This document shows, piece after piece, positions 37,959-47,417 of a DNA stretch of 64,000 nucleotides. The notes under the pieces are model-generated. The model did no database searches. It was not told the origin of the DNA and saw only the letters and a list, made by a program, of their open reading frames with translations. The DNA is from Affinundibacterium nitidum (GTDB lineage Bacteria; Pseudomonadota; Gammaproteobacteria; Burkholderiales; Burkholderiaceae_D): the NCBI RefSeq assembly GCF_014284155.1, contig NZ_JACOFZ010000001.1, positions 1,382,545 to 1,446,544 of the forward strand. The letters run 5' to 3'. The translations under genes and the position numbers were made by a program. Position 1 is the first letter of the stretch. Every line of letters starts with the position of its first letter.

Positions 37959-38531
37959 CTAAGTAGCGACGAAGTAACGTCTGGCCTGTTCCACCGATTG
38001 CGAATCATCCATCACATCGCCTGGCCGATTACCATAGCCGATCAAACTACCCTGCCATTCCATTTGCATATACCCTGCGGTGTGACGTAGGCTTTCCACT
38101 AAGCCGTGCGCGTAGCTTTGGTCTTGATCTGCGGTCACGGTGATATTCCAAAACCGACGGCCCTGCATCTGTTCGCGAAATTGCAAGCCTGGTACACGCA
38201 TCCAACCTGACCAGTGATCGAGATAGTGTTTGGCTAATGTCGGTAAGCTATACCAATACAACGGCGTGACGAAGACCAAATCGGTCGCACTTAGGGTGAG
38301 TTCGAGTAAATCTTTGGCTGCGCCTTCGGGTGCTGCATAACTGCCATCGCCTTCGTGTCTGATGTCTGTAAATGCGGGCATTGCATAATCCTGCAGACGT
38401 ATCCAGCTTTGCTTGGTGTCTTTGGGTAAATAAGAAGCGGCGTGTCGGGCGAGTTGTTCGCTATTGCCATTGGCGCGTGTGCTGGCCAATAGAAAAACAA
38501 AATGGCGTGGATTTGAGTTGTCGCTTCGCAT
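37959..38531 (-). CDS. NAD(P)H-dependent flavin oxidoreductase (flavodoxin-like)
   Basis: A 190-residue protein of the FMN-dependent NADPH reductase family. It has FVFLLASTRANGNSEQLARHA at the FMN phosphate loop and VFVTPLYWYSLPTLAKHYLDHW at the isoalloxazine side. Members reduce quinones, azo compounds or iron chelates. ATG 38531 gives the normal family length; the frame open to 38618 is rejected because those 29 codons do not look like protein. Divergent from the LysR gene at 38663, its likely regulator. Confidence 0.84.
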   Translation of the reverse strand: MRSDNSNPRHFVFLLASTRANGNSEQLARHAASYLPKDTKQSWIRLQDYAMPAFTDIRHEGDGSYAAPEGAAKDLLELTLSATDLVFVTPLYWYSLPTLAKHYLDHWSGWMRVPGLQFREQMQGRRFWNITVTADQDQSYAHGLVESLRHTAGYMQMEWQGSLIGYGNRPGDVMDDSQSVEQARRYFVAT

Positions 38532-38662
38532 GATATTTTGAATTATGTAATGAAGATTAGTTTGTCTGAACAAGCTCTGAATAAACAGCAGTCTAGAGAG
38601 TGCCCGCTCGGCTGACAAATGATGATTTTTGCGGTTCAGATTAGTTCTGCTAAACTGAAGTC
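38532..38662. promoter_or_regulatory. Divergent LysR / oxidoreductase control region
   Basis: This 131-base region separates the two divergent genes, the classical layout for LysR autoregulation. The imperfect inverted pair TTCAG / CTGAA about 15 bases apart (about 38634-38658), just upstream of the LysR ATG, is a candidate binding site. Confidence 0.45.
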
Positions 38663-39673
38663 ATGCGTAAAACTCCCCATCTTCGTTCCGCTCCCTTTGC
38701 TGCCTTGCGCGCCTTTGAGGCCGCCGCACGTCTCGGTAGTTTTAAACATGCGGCACTGGAGCTATCCGTCACGCCAGCCGCGATTAGCCACCAGATCAGT
38801 TCATTGGAAGATTATTTGGGCGTTCCACTATTCATACGCTCTAATCGTTTAGTGCAATTAAGCGACGCGGGACGTGACTTATCGCAGCAAGTATCTGCTG
38901 CTTTCACACAACTACAAGACGCCTTGGTGAAAGCCAGTAGCTCAACCTTGGACCACAATGTATTAGTCGTCAGCGCCGCACCTTCGATTGCAGCGAAATG
39001 GCTAGTGCCACGTTTGAGTCGCTTTCATGCGCGGCATCCCGATATCGATTTGCGTTTATCGTCTGAAAACCAAACTCATGACTTGATTAAAGACGCGAGC
39101 ATCGATGTGGTACTGCGCTATGGCAAAGGCGGCTACAACACGGATAACGGTTTGCATGTTGAAAAACTATGGGAAGAAACTTACTTATTTCCAGTTTATG
39201 GGCTTAAGACGTTTGCTGCCAAGCGAACGCCATTACAAAAACCGAGCGACTTACTTTCGCATACACTGCTGCGCCTACCACTGCCGCCAGATCGACAAAC
39301 AGCGGAAGTCGGTGAACGCTGGCAAGCTTGGTTGCAGCAGTTAGCACTTGACGAAGCAATCAGTCAGGCCGATCAAAAAGCACTACAAGAACACGCGAGC
39401 AAAGGGCCGTTTTATAGCCATGAACATCTCGCCATCGATACCGCAAAGTCTGGGCATGGAATATGTCTGGCGCTCGATGTCTTGGTGATTGAAGATCTCT
39501 TTGCCCATCATCTGATTCGCCCGATTAGTTTGAGTAGTCGCGACCCATTTTCGCATTGGATGATCTATCGACAGCAAGATGCGCAAAGTCACAAGCTCAT
39601 GGCCTTCGCCAATTGGATACGTGATGAAGCGGCTAGCTCCTCAAAAGCCTTAGCAAACTGTCGTAGCGCATGA
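38663..39673 (+). CDS. LysR family transcriptional regulator (GcvA-like)
   Basis: A 336-residue protein with an N-terminal winged helix-turn-helix (FEAAARLGSFKHAALELSVTPAAISHQISSLEDYLG) and a C-terminal periplasmic-binding-like sensor domain. The N-terminus resembles GcvA-type members. It is divergent from the flavin oxidoreductase and probably controls it. Its stop overlaps the GrpB start by four bases. Confidence 0.9.
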   Translation: MRKTPHLRSAPFAALRAFEAAARLGSFKHAALELSVTPAAISHQISSLEDYLGVPLFIRSNRLVQLSDAGRDLSQQVSAAFTQLQDALVKASSSTLDHNVLVVSAAPSIAAKWLVPRLSRFHARHPDIDLRLSSENQTHDLIKDASIDVVLRYGKGGYNTDNGLHVEKLWEETYLFPVYGLKTFAAKRTPLQKPSDLLSHTLLRLPLPPDRQTAEVGERWQAWLQQLALDEAISQADQKALQEHASKGPFYSHEHLAIDTAKSGHGICLALDVLVIEDLFAHHLIRPISLSSRDPFSHWMIYRQQDAQSHKLMAFANWIRDEAASSSKALANCRSA

Positions 39674-40227
39674 TGTCTATGCTCAAACACTTCTTGAAGC
39701 CCGAACTGATACTTAGCGCATATCAGGAGACATGGCCGCAAGCCTTCGACTCAGCCAAGCAAGAACTACAGAACTTGTTCATCACTCCTGATTTTCAAAT
39801 TGAGCATATAGGTAGCACTGCCATCCAGGGGCTGAGTGCCAAGCCCGTGATTGACATCTTGCTCGGTGCATCAAGCTTAAGCGATATCGAAACGAACATT
39901 ACCGCGCTTGAAAATAGCGCTTATACCTATGTCGCCAAATATGAAGTCGACATACCGCAGCGCCGCTACTTCGTGAAGGCCGCGCAGACAGAATTGTCGG
40001 GTACTCCCTTTCGACTGCATGTACACGGTGTGGTGATTGGCTCTCAGCTATGGCGAGAGCATCTATTTTTTAGAGATCAACTGCGCACGCAAGCGGCTAT
40101 ACGCGAGGAATACCAAGCCTTGAAACTGCGTTTAGCGACTGAATTTGCCCATGACAAAGCGGCTTATACCGAAGCGAAAGCGCCCTTTATCCTCAGAATT
40201 TTGGGGCAAATGCCAGCATCCAACTAG
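39670..40227 (+). CDS. GrpB family protein
   Basis: A 185-residue protein of the GrpB/UPF0157 family with the nucleotidyltransferase-like signature IEHIGSTAIQGLSAKPVIDILLG. Other members occur fused to dephospho-CoA kinase or stand alone; the reaction is not established. The start overlaps the LysR stop (ATGA), so the two are co-translated. Confidence 0.88.
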   Translation: MMSMLKHFLKPELILSAYQETWPQAFDSAKQELQNLFITPDFQIEHIGSTAIQGLSAKPVIDILLGASSLSDIETNITALENSAYTYVAKYEVDIPQRRYFVKAAQTELSGTPFRLHVHGVVIGSQLWREHLFFRDQLRTQAAIREEYQALKLRLATEFAHDKAAYTEAKAPFILRILGQMPASN

Positions 40228-40285
40228 ATTTATCATCGAAAAAACTAGCCAGATTGACCATTTTCTCAATAAACCAATTTACTAC

Positions 40286-40314
40286 TTGATTCCATATTTC
40301 GATAAATATAGAAT
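40286..40314 (+). promoter_or_regulatory. Sigma-70-like promoter of the ars operon
   Basis: TTGATT (40286-40291) and TAGAAT (40309-40314) are 17 bases apart. The -10 element lies within the ArsR operator palindrome, so repressor binding would block RNA polymerase. Confidence 0.65.
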
Positions 40315-40323
40315 TATCGAAAT
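40296..40323. promoter_or_regulatory. ArsR operator palindrome
   Basis: The perfect 10-bp arms ATTTCGATAA (40296-40305) and TTATCGAAAT (40314-40323) are separated by 8 bases, just upstream of arsR and overlapping the -10. Arsenite binding to ArsR should release it. Confidence 0.75.
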
Positions 40324-40349
40324 TTGAAAATTAAAGGGAACACTTGCCC

Positions 40350-40712
40350 ATGGAAACCAAATCCGCCATCACTGCCCTCGCCGCCCTTGCGCAGGAATCC
40401 CGTCTGGCAATTTTTCGCTTACTGGTTGCCGTCGGGCCTGAAGGCTTAGCCGCGAGCAAAATTGCGGAGCAACTGGAAGTGCCTTCATCGTCTCTATCTT
40501 TCCATCTCAAAGAGTTATCGCATGCTGGTTTGATCGTAGCTCAACAAGATGGTCGCTTCATTATTTACTCCGCCAACTTTGAGGCTATGAACGAGCTCAT
40601 CGCTTTTTTGACGGAAAGCTGCTGCGCTGGCGAACCATGTGCGCCGACACTCAGTAAATCACTCAACAAGTCGCTCAACTGCAAACCTAAAGCTGCCAAG
40701 TCTGCCGCATAA
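40350..40712 (+). CDS. arsR: ArsR family metalloregulator
   Basis: A 120-residue winged-helix repressor with SSLSFHLKELSHAGLIVAQQDGRFIIYSA. The usual ELCVCDL metalloid site in the DNA-binding helix is absent. Instead a C-terminal ESCCAGEPC cluster offers three cysteines, the layout of ArsR types that bind As(III) with C-terminal thiols. ATG 40350 is assumed; a TTG two codons upstream is closer to the AAAGGGA ribosome site. First gene of the ars operon. Confidence 0.9.
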   Translation: METKSAITALAALAQESRLAIFRLLVAVGPEGLAASKIAEQLEVPSSSLSFHLKELSHAGLIVAQQDGRFIIYSANFEAMNELIAFLTESCCAGEPCAPTLSKSLNKSLNCKPKAAKSAA

Positions 40713-40744
40713 ACCGTTCTCTCATTTCACTTTTTCATCATTTT

Positions 40745-41431
40745 ATGTCTACTCACATCACCTTATTTAAACGCTTAGTGGCCGAGTTTCTCGGTACGGC
40801 GTTCTTGCTCGCAGTCGTCGTCGGTTCCGGCATCATGGCGCAGAATCTCTCTGCCGGTAACACAGCAGTCGCGTTGCTTGCGAATACGATTGCAACTGGT
40901 GCGGGTTTAGTTGCTTTGATTTTGATGTTCGGACCCATCTCGGGCGCGCACTTCAATCCTGCTGTCACCTTCATGGATTTTTGGCAGAAGAGTCTGCCTG
41001 CAAAATGGGTCTTGCCATATGTGTTAGCACAAATTCTCGGTGCATTTGCTGGCGTTGCTGCCGCTCATGCGATGTTTGATCTACCGACGTTTTTCGCCTC
41101 TACCCATGTCCGCACTGGTGCATCTCAGTGGTGGAGTGAATTTGTGGCGACCTTTGGTTTGATCGCCGTCATCATCAGTACCTCGCGCTCACGCCCAGCG
41201 ACTACACCTTTCGCGGTGGCAGCTTATATCACAGCGGCCTATTGGTTTACTTCTTCAACATCTTTCGCCAACCCTGCTGTGACATTAGCGCGCGCGGCGA
41301 GCGATACGTTTGCTGGAATTCGTCCCACGGATACAGCGGGTTTCATCGCCGCACAACTGTTGGCTGCGGGCTCAGCAACTTGGCTCTTTAACTGGCTCTA
41401 CCCACAATCGAATGTACAACAAGAGGCTTAA
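40745..41431 (+). CDS. aqpS: MIP family aquaglyceroporin, AqpS-like
   Basis: A 228-residue channel with six membrane helices and two NPA boxes (HFNPAVTF and FANPAVTLAR). In an ars operon such channels pass As(III) out of the cell after ArsC reduces arsenate, as shown for AqpS in Sinorhizobium meliloti. It takes the position of the usual ArsB or Acr3 pump. Confidence 0.88.
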   Translation: MSTHITLFKRLVAEFLGTAFLLAVVVGSGIMAQNLSAGNTAVALLANTIATGAGLVALILMFGPISGAHFNPAVTFMDFWQKSLPAKWVLPYVLAQILGAFAGVAAAHAMFDLPTFFASTHVRTGASQWWSEFVATFGLIAVIISTSRSRPATTPFAVAAYITAAYWFTSSTSFANPAVTLARAASDTFAGIRPTDTAGFIAAQLLAAGSATWLFNWLYPQSNVQQEA

Positions 41432-41437
41432 TTCATC

Positions 41438-41917
41438 ATGAACGTTCTATTTCTCTGCACAGGCAATTCTTGCCGTTCTATCTTAGGCGAAGCCACGTTT
41501 AATCACTTAGCTCCTGCCGGTTGGCGCGCGATGAGTGCCGGTAGCAAACCTACTGGTCAAGTCCATCCACGTTCGCTTGCACTGTTAGCACGCGAAGGTA
41601 TTTCGACAGAAGGCTATTTCAGCAAATCTTGGGATAATTTACCGGCAACACCCGATATTGTGATCACCGTTTGCGCCAGCGCTGCAGGCGAGACTTGCCC
41701 TGCCTATCTTGGCCCTGTCTTGCGCACACATTGGGGAGTGGAAGACCCAGCGCATGCCACCGGTACTGATGAAGAAATCGACGCCGCGTTTATGCAGGCG
41801 TATCGCATTCTCCGTGCGCGAATCGAAGCCTTCTTGGCGCTTGATCTCGCAACATTGCAACAAGATCGTATTGCCCTAAAACAGGAAATGGATAGCATCT
41901 CTGATGTTATGGCATAA
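41438..41917 (+). CDS. arsC: Arsenate reductase, low-molecular-weight phosphatase type
   Basis: A 159-residue protein with the phosphatase P-loop CTGNSCRS at residues 7-14 and an acidic DPA motif (VEDPAHATG). It reduces As(V) to As(III). A further Cys pair (VCASAAGETCP) fits the redox relay of the thioredoxin-linked class. It starts six bases after aqpS. Confidence 0.93.
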   Translation: MNVLFLCTGNSCRSILGEATFNHLAPAGWRAMSAGSKPTGQVHPRSLALLAREGISTEGYFSKSWDNLPATPDIVITVCASAAGETCPAYLGPVLRTHWGVEDPAHATGTDEEIDAAFMQAYRILRARIEAFLALDLATLQQDRIALKQEMDSISDVMA

Positions 41918-41945
41918 AAACAAAGACGACGTAAACCTGAGCTAG

Positions 41946-42047
41946 CGCAATGACGAAGCACTAGAACATGCTTTAATCGCCAGTGGTGGTGTGATCGAAT
42001 CGCTGCATCAACTAACGGTTTATGGCCAATCAAGGAGCCGCTTGTGA
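41946..42047 (+). pseudogene. Possible ArsD remnant
   Basis: Between arsC and arsA a 33-codon frame with no start reads NDEALEHALIASGGVIESL and then HQLTVYGQ before the TGA. It is loosely like the middle of ArsD, the arsenite chaperone that normally lies just before arsA (the FV.NPAV..LL...G...LPLTLVDG region). The match is weak and judged by eye. Confidence 0.25.
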
Positions 42048-43858
42048 TTTTTTTAGACTCATTGCCAGCGTTCGTATTCTTTACCGGCAAAGGCGGCGTC
42101 GGCAAGACCTCCTTGGCCTGCGCAACGGCGATACGACTTGCGGATCAACAAAAGCGAGTTTTATTGGTGAGTACTGACCCTGCTTCCAACGTCGGGCAGG
42201 TTTTTGGCATCCACATTGGCAATCACATTACTGCGGTAACCGCAGTTCCTCATTTGTCCGCCCTCGAAATTGATCCGCAAGCAGCAGCACAACAATATCG
42301 CGACCGCATTGTCGAACCTGCTCGCGGCGTTCTCGACGATACGGTTGTCAATGCCATGGAAGAGCAGCTTTCTGGTGCTTGCACCACAGAGATTGCAGCC
42401 TTTGATGAATTCACTGCTTTGCTGACTGACACCACAATCACTTCGCAATTCGACCATATTATTTTTGATACCGCACCCACCGGTCACACCATACGCATGT
42501 TGCAACTACCTGGCGCATGGTCGAGCTTTCTCGACGAAGGCAAAGGCGACGCTTCTTGCCTTGGCCCATTGGCCGGTCTAGGAAAACAGAAAGAACAGTA
42601 TCATGCTGCCGTCGCTGCCTTGGCCGATCCACTCAAGACACGAATGATCTTAGTCGCCCGTGCGCAAACGACAGCGCTACGCGAAGCCGCCCGCACCCAT
42701 GAAGAATTAAGCGCGATTGGCTTTCGGTCGCAATACTTAGTCATCAACGGTGTGATGCCGGCTGCGGAGACCATGCACGATGAATTGGCCCTCGCCCTGT
42801 ATCATCGTGAGCAATTGGCATTACAGAAAATGTCTGCTGTCCTTAGCACGCTGCCTAAGGATCAACTTCAGCTCTTGGGTTTTGATTTGGTTGGACTACC
42901 GGCACTGCGTGCTTTACTTGGTGCAGTACAAATGCCCGAGGACGGCCAGCAAGAAAACAAAAGTAACACCCATGCGGGCAACGCTCATATCACTGACTTC
43001 GTCGACCATTTACCGCAGGCACCCGAGCTTGAAAGCTTAATCAATGAAATCGAACGTGACGGACATGGGCTAGTCATGACGATGGGCAAAGGCGGCGTCG
43101 GCAAAACCACGATCGCCGCAGCGGTTGCAGTCGAACTGGCACGTCGCGGCCACCCTGTCCATCTCACTACCTCAGACCCCGCGGCACATGTACTGGCGGC
43201 AATCGATGGCGAAATTGAAAATTTAAGTGTTAGCAGAATCGATCCACAAGCAGCAACAGAAGCCTATCGTTCGCAGGTGATGGCTAGCAAAGGCAAACAT
43301 CTAGATACAGAGGCAAGAGCACTGTTAGAAGAAGACTTACGCTCTCCTTGCACCGAAGAAATCGCTGTGTTCCAAGCCTTCTCACGTGTCATTCGTGAAG
43401 CTGGAAAAAAATTTGTGGTAATGGATACGGCACCAACCGGCCACACTTTATTGTTACTCGACGCAACAGGTGCCTACCATCGTGAAATCGCTCGTCAAAT
43501 GGAGAGCACGGGGATGCGCTTCAATACCCCGATGATGCAACTACAAGATCCGCTACAAACTAAAGTGTTGATTGTGACACTAGCCGAAACCACTCCGGTC
43601 TTAGAAGCGGCTGGTCTGCAAGACGATTTACGACGCGCAGGCATCGAGCCTTGGGCGTGGGTGATCAACAATTGCTTAGCTTACGCACATCCCCATTCAC
43701 AACTTTTACAACAGCGCGCCCACCATGAAGTCGTCCAGATTCAATTGGTCGCAGAAAAATATGCGCAGCGTTGGGCAGTGGTTGGCCTGCAAAAAGCCGA
43801 ACCCATTGGTCAAGAGCATCTACAAATGTTGATGAAACTACCGATCTCGACGAATTGA
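42044..43858 (+). CDS. arsA: Arsenite-stimulated ATPase ArsA
   Basis: A 604-residue duplicated ATPase with two P-loops, GKGGVGKTSLAC (N half) and GKGGVGKTTIAA (C half), and a DTAPTGHT switch in each. The three cysteines that bind As(III) in E. coli ArsA appear kept, in SGACTTE, DASCLGP and RSPCTEE. ArsA normally powers the ArsB pump; no ArsB or Acr3 is seen here. The start is GTG 42044, preceded by AAGGAG at 6 bases. Confidence 0.94.
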   Translation: MIFLDSLPAFVFFTGKGGVGKTSLACATAIRLADQQKRVLLVSTDPASNVGQVFGIHIGNHITAVTAVPHLSALEIDPQAAAQQYRDRIVEPARGVLDDTVVNAMEEQLSGACTTEIAAFDEFTALLTDTTITSQFDHIIFDTAPTGHTIRMLQLPGAWSSFLDEGKGDASCLGPLAGLGKQKEQYHAAVAALADPLKTRMILVARAQTTALREAARTHEELSAIGFRSQYLVINGVMPAAETMHDELALALYHREQLALQKMSAVLSTLPKDQLQLLGFDLVGLPALRALLGAVQMPEDGQQENKSNTHAGNAHITDFVDHLPQAPELESLINEIERDGHGLVMTMGKGGVGKTTIAAAVAVELARRGHPVHLTTSDPAAHVLAAIDGEIENLSVSRIDPQAATEAYRSQVMASKGKHLDTEARALLEEDLRSPCTEEIAVFQAFSRVIREAGKKFVVMDTAPTGHTLLLLDATGAYHREIARQMESTGMRFNTPMMQLQDPLQTKVLIVTLAETTPVLEAAGLQDDLRRAGIEPWAWVINNCLAYAHPHSQLLQQRAHHEVVQIQLVAEKYAQRWAVVGLQKAEPIGQEHLQMLMKLPISTN

Positions 43859-43936
43859 ACATGATTCATTCCACTTGCGGACTCAATGCTTTCAGCGTCT
43901 AATAACAGATGAGTCAACTGAAAACGGGGTCGCGAA

Positions 43937-44707
43937 ATGTTCTCCACAGTAAGAGCATCAATGTCGCACAGCATAAGCATAGTGCTATTGACGGCAATAG
44001 CATTGTTCCAGTCCTTTTCTGCCTGCGCTGTTGAGCCACCGGCAAGCTGCGTAGAGATTCAGAATCTTGGTGGTAGCAACGGCGAATATAGAATCACCAA
44101 CAACTGCACCACTGATGTGAGTGTTGCTTACTGTTCAATCACAAAGAAAATTTGGGGAAAACAGTGCGGTCAAACTGAAAGTAAGTTTAACCAGTATTAC
44201 ACGCACATGATGACATTAAAGCCAGGTGAGAAATCAAGTCGATCTGGCAATGGCGAAATGCGCTTTGCAGCTTGTCCTGGGTACATTAATTCTTGGGACA
44301 GTATCAAAGGCAAGTTTCAAAGTAATACGGATGGAAGCTTCGTGTGTTGGCCGGAAACAAGTTTACCCAAAGACAAAGTAGCCGAAAAAACTGAAAGCAC
44401 TAAAACACAAATGGCAATATCGAGCGCAGCATCAAAAGATATCGGCGATGCTTGCGCACATGCCCGAGAGCCTTTGATTGAGGCCGGCATTACACCACCC
44501 CTTTGTAATTGCAAGGCGGCCGGTTCGGAAGGCTTAGCGGCAAAAATATATCGCTGTGAAATCCAATATGCGATTCCAGAAACCTCAGGTGACATGATCA
44601 ACAGCTTGAAAAGCTGGGTACGGAAACAGATACCTAGCTGCGATGCCACCAAAGAAAAAGATTGTGCGAAATCTCGCAGCGTCAGTATTGGTGGCATTCG
44701 CGGCTGA
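43937..44707 (+). CDS. Exported protein of unknown function
   Basis: A 256-residue protein with a signal peptide ending near FSACAVEPP. The mature part has at least ten cysteines, likely as disulphides in the periplasm, and a small beta-rich N-terminal unit (SCVEIQNLGG to AACPGY). No family recognised. It lies convergent with the TPR gene, 14 bases from its end. Confidence 0.65.
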   Translation: MFSTVRASMSHSISIVLLTAIALFQSFSACAVEPPASCVEIQNLGGSNGEYRITNNCTTDVSVAYCSITKKIWGKQCGQTESKFNQYYTHMMTLKPGEKSSRSGNGEMRFAACPGYINSWDSIKGKFQSNTDGSFVCWPETSLPKDKVAEKTESTKTQMAISSAASKDIGDACAHAREPLIEAGITPPLCNCKAAGSEGLAAKIYRCEIQYAIPETSGDMINSLKSWVRKQIPSCDATKEKDCAKSRSVSIGGIRG

Positions 44708-44721
44708 TTGTCACCGCTATA

Positions 44722-46074
44722 TTAATTTGAAGGGCGCGTCGGTTTAACAGGCTCTTGAGGTTGGGTTGATGGATAGCTTGCCTGGCACTGCGCAATCTTC
44801 TCGTTGTATCCGTTGACGCATGCGGTATGAAGCTTCGCTCTATCCTCCGCATTACCACCAATGCCTAAAAAACCACTATCTGGTGCAGGGATGCGCGCCT
44901 CACAGGCGAAATAAGCTTGTCGTGTTGCATTCACGCATGGCGTATATTTGGCAAATAGTGCCATTCGATCTTGATAGACCTCCATCGCTTTAGCATATTC
45001 ACGCATCGACTGCTCATAACGCAACTGCTGGTCACGTTTTCGTTCCAACTCGGCTACATCAGAGGACAAAGCCTTGACGGCGACATCTCCCACCAAATCG
45101 ACTAGCCAGCTTGAAAATTCATTCGTTTTCAGTAATTCAAAAAAAGCCTCGTGCTTCAATACCCCAAGATCTAAACGATTGCGACGAGAGAGGTCTTTCA
45201 ATACTTCCTTCAATTGCGCAATATCACCGTTCTTGACGTAGTAACGCGCTAAAAGCTCATAAGCACCTATGTGATTAGGATCCGCATCTAACGCATCGCG
45301 AATGAATTGCAATTGTCTAGTTCCATCTGCCTGTTTCGCCTGTTGAAACAGTGTATTTGCAATTGAGTCAAGCTGGGGACTAATACTCTTCAGTAATGCG
45401 CCCGACTTATCCAAAATGGCTTGGTCTGATATCTTTTCAAGAACTTCACGTAAAATCTTAGCGCCTGCCACTGGCTGACCGAGTCGCCCGACGTAAAGCT
45501 GCGCCGCATTAAAGCCGTATTCACCATTTTGGAATCCAGCCTCCCAAGCGAGCTTCCAAGCGCTCGCTGCTTTTCCGTTCAAACCTTCGTTTTGCGCGTT
45601 CTCTGCATCACGGGCAGCGACTAAGGATGTTCTTCCCCAAGCGATGGCCTGCTGCAGTTTCTTGACCGATGATTGCGCTTCTTCTGGCGCAAATCTCACC
45701 GCTTCAAACGCCGCATCGTCAGCCTGATCGAAATTGCCCATTCGGAACAATATCAATCCCATGTAATAGTGCGCTTTATAATTGACTGGCGCGGCCACCA
45801 CCGCTTTACGAGCAAAACTCAGCGCCGTAATCAACTCATTCTTTTCGATCTCAGCGATTGCATTGCTGATCAACACATCAGCCGATTGTACGCTTACAGG
45901 CTCCACGGCGGCCTTGGCGTTAGCATTAACTTTTGACTTGGTACTTACACCCTTCGTTTGGCGCTCTTGTGCAGCGCCATTATGAATCTGCGACATGGTC
46001 AAACTGAACACCGTAAAACACAGCACTGCGCGCAATTGCTTCGACTCGAATCGTGATGGCAATAAATTTTTCAT
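44722..46074 (-). CDS. Exported TPR protein
   Basis: A 450-residue protein with a signal peptide (to about GAAQ, residue 35). TPR-like repeats span about 60-300, and a charged coiled coil (about 325-370) is followed by a Cys-containing Pro-rich tail. TPR proteins usually scaffold other proteins; the partner is probably the coiled-coil protein encoded directly upstream, whose stop overlaps this start (TAATG). Confidence 0.7.
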   Translation of the reverse strand: MKNLLPSRFESKQLRAVLCFTVFSLTMSQIHNGAAQERQTKGVSTKSKVNANAKAAVEPVSVQSADVLISNAIAEIEKNELITALSFARKAVVAAPVNYKAHYYMGLILFRMGNFDQADDAAFEAVRFAPEEAQSSVKKLQQAIAWGRTSLVAARDAENAQNEGLNGKAASAWKLAWEAGFQNGEYGFNAAQLYVGRLGQPVAGAKILREVLEKISDQAILDKSGALLKSISPQLDSIANTLFQQAKQADGTRQLQFIRDALDADPNHIGAYELLARYYVKNGDIAQLKEVLKDLSRRNRLDLGVLKHEAFFELLKTNEFSSWLVDLVGDVAVKALSSDVAELERKRDQQLRYEQSMREYAKAMEVYQDRMALFAKYTPCVNATRQAYFACEARIPAPDSGFLGIGGNAEDRAKLHTACVNGYNEKIAQCQASYPSTQPQEPVKPTRPSN

Positions 46075-47243
46075 TAGAATGCTGCTCGCTTGTAGTTTTG
46101 GATGAATTGATCGACTGAGGCGACAATCTCTGGATGTACCTGCCCCGCTACGTCACTACGTGACAACATTCGGCCAAGCCGAAAATGTACACCAAGATTG
46201 AAAGGATCAAGCATAGAACCGCGCCCACGCGTGCTAGGAACGACATTGATCTGCAAATGCAATGCACCTCTTGCCGTAAAATCAGCAATGCGCGTTTGCT
46301 CATCGGCATATATGCGTTCTAGCTTCGTCATCTGACGTTGGTAATCTAACTTTTCTTGCTCCATCGCCTCACGTCGTTTTTGCAAGACCTCCTGCCACAT
46401 ACGTCGATCTGCTTCGAGACTAGCCACTTCTTGATTCTTTTTGCTAGCGAACTCAGCCATCCGAATATCGTCTATGGTTTTCTCGATTTGTTTTAATTCA
46501 GCTTGTAACTTATCTAGTTTGCGCTGCAAATTCTTTTGCATTGCCGAACGCTCTGAGCCTATAGACGTCTCCCATAGCCACACACCAAATTCGATTTGTT
46601 CACGACCATCGCGCATGATGGTGTCGGTGACGACGGCGTCTTTATTATTCTTTGCAAGTGCTGCCGTTAGTTGATCAATTGGCCGTTGTAACTCAGCGTC
46701 TTTGTTCGCAATTTGCTCCGGCGTCGGTGCAATAATTTTCTGGCCTGAATGGGGAAAGGTCTCGCCTTTTGACAATATATCGCGCTTGGTTCGATTGCAT
46801 CCACTACAGAACAAACCATTTCGATAATCTTCCATTTCCGCTGCTTTGAACGCTTCAAGCTCTTGTCGTTTACGCTGCTGTTCAGCAATCTCGGCGCGCA
46901 ACTTCGCCAACTGTTCGATTAAAGCATTGGTGTTGGCGCACAGTCCTGCGAGCGCGGAAACCGACCTTTCCGCCATAGCGCGAGATTCGGATGCCGCCAT
47001 TGCTGCAGCATTACTCACACTCGGGGCATTGGGTTTCCCATCTTTAGTTTTCGGCTTTGCAAAAGGGCTGAGTAAGTCATCGCCAGCTTTTGCCATTCCC
47101 CATGCCCCACTCAGAAAAACAGCCACAGGAGCAAGAAAAATATGTCGGCGCCGATGCGATACCAGGTTGACATTCGCTGGTTCAACAAGTGCCGCAGAAG
47201 GACTTGGGACGGGGGTACAACAACGACAAGTCGGCACTTTCAT
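46074..47243 (-). CDS. Coiled-coil protein with N-terminal hydrophobic segment
   Basis: A 389-residue protein from ATG 47243, which has AAGGAG nine bases upstream; the frame open to 47315 has none. It begins with a Cys-rich stretch (CRCC), then a hydrophobic segment (HIFLAPVAVFLSGAWGMAKA) that could be a signal or anchor, a long coiled coil (about 75-310) broken by a CSGC pair, and a small C-terminal domain. Unknown function. Translationally coupled to the TPR gene downstream. Confidence 0.68.
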   Translation of the reverse strand: MKVPTCRCCTPVPSPSAALVEPANVNLVSHRRRHIFLAPVAVFLSGAWGMAKAGDDLLSPFAKPKTKDGKPNAPSVSNAAAMAASESRAMAERSVSALAGLCANTNALIEQLAKLRAEIAEQQRKRQELEAFKAAEMEDYRNGLFCSGCNRTKRDILSKGETFPHSGQKIIAPTPEQIANKDAELQRPIDQLTAALAKNNKDAVVTDTIMRDGREQIEFGVWLWETSIGSERSAMQKNLQRKLDKLQAELKQIEKTIDDIRMAEFASKKNQEVASLEADRRMWQEVLQKRREAMEQEKLDYQRQMTKLERIYADEQTRIADFTARGALHLQINVVPSTRGRGSMLDPFNLGVHFRLGRMLSRSDVAGQVHPEIVASVDQFIQNYKRAAF

Positions 47244-47417
47244 CTTCCCTAACTCCTTGATTGATTTAGCCTTATCGATCTTAGCATGGTGATATAACGC
47301 GAGCAATCTTGCCAAGCAATCTACGAGGAATGAAGCAACACAATACTATCAGGACCAATGCAATTGAATTCTAATTGCCGTGAGGATAATGAAAAAGCTA
47401 GCTTATCGAAAAACAAA

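Noticed and set aside
40350-40712. ArsR as a phosphate- or cadmium-type regulator
   Set aside because: Neighbours are arsenic genes and the Cys cluster is C-terminal; CadC/SmtB-type motifs are not seen.
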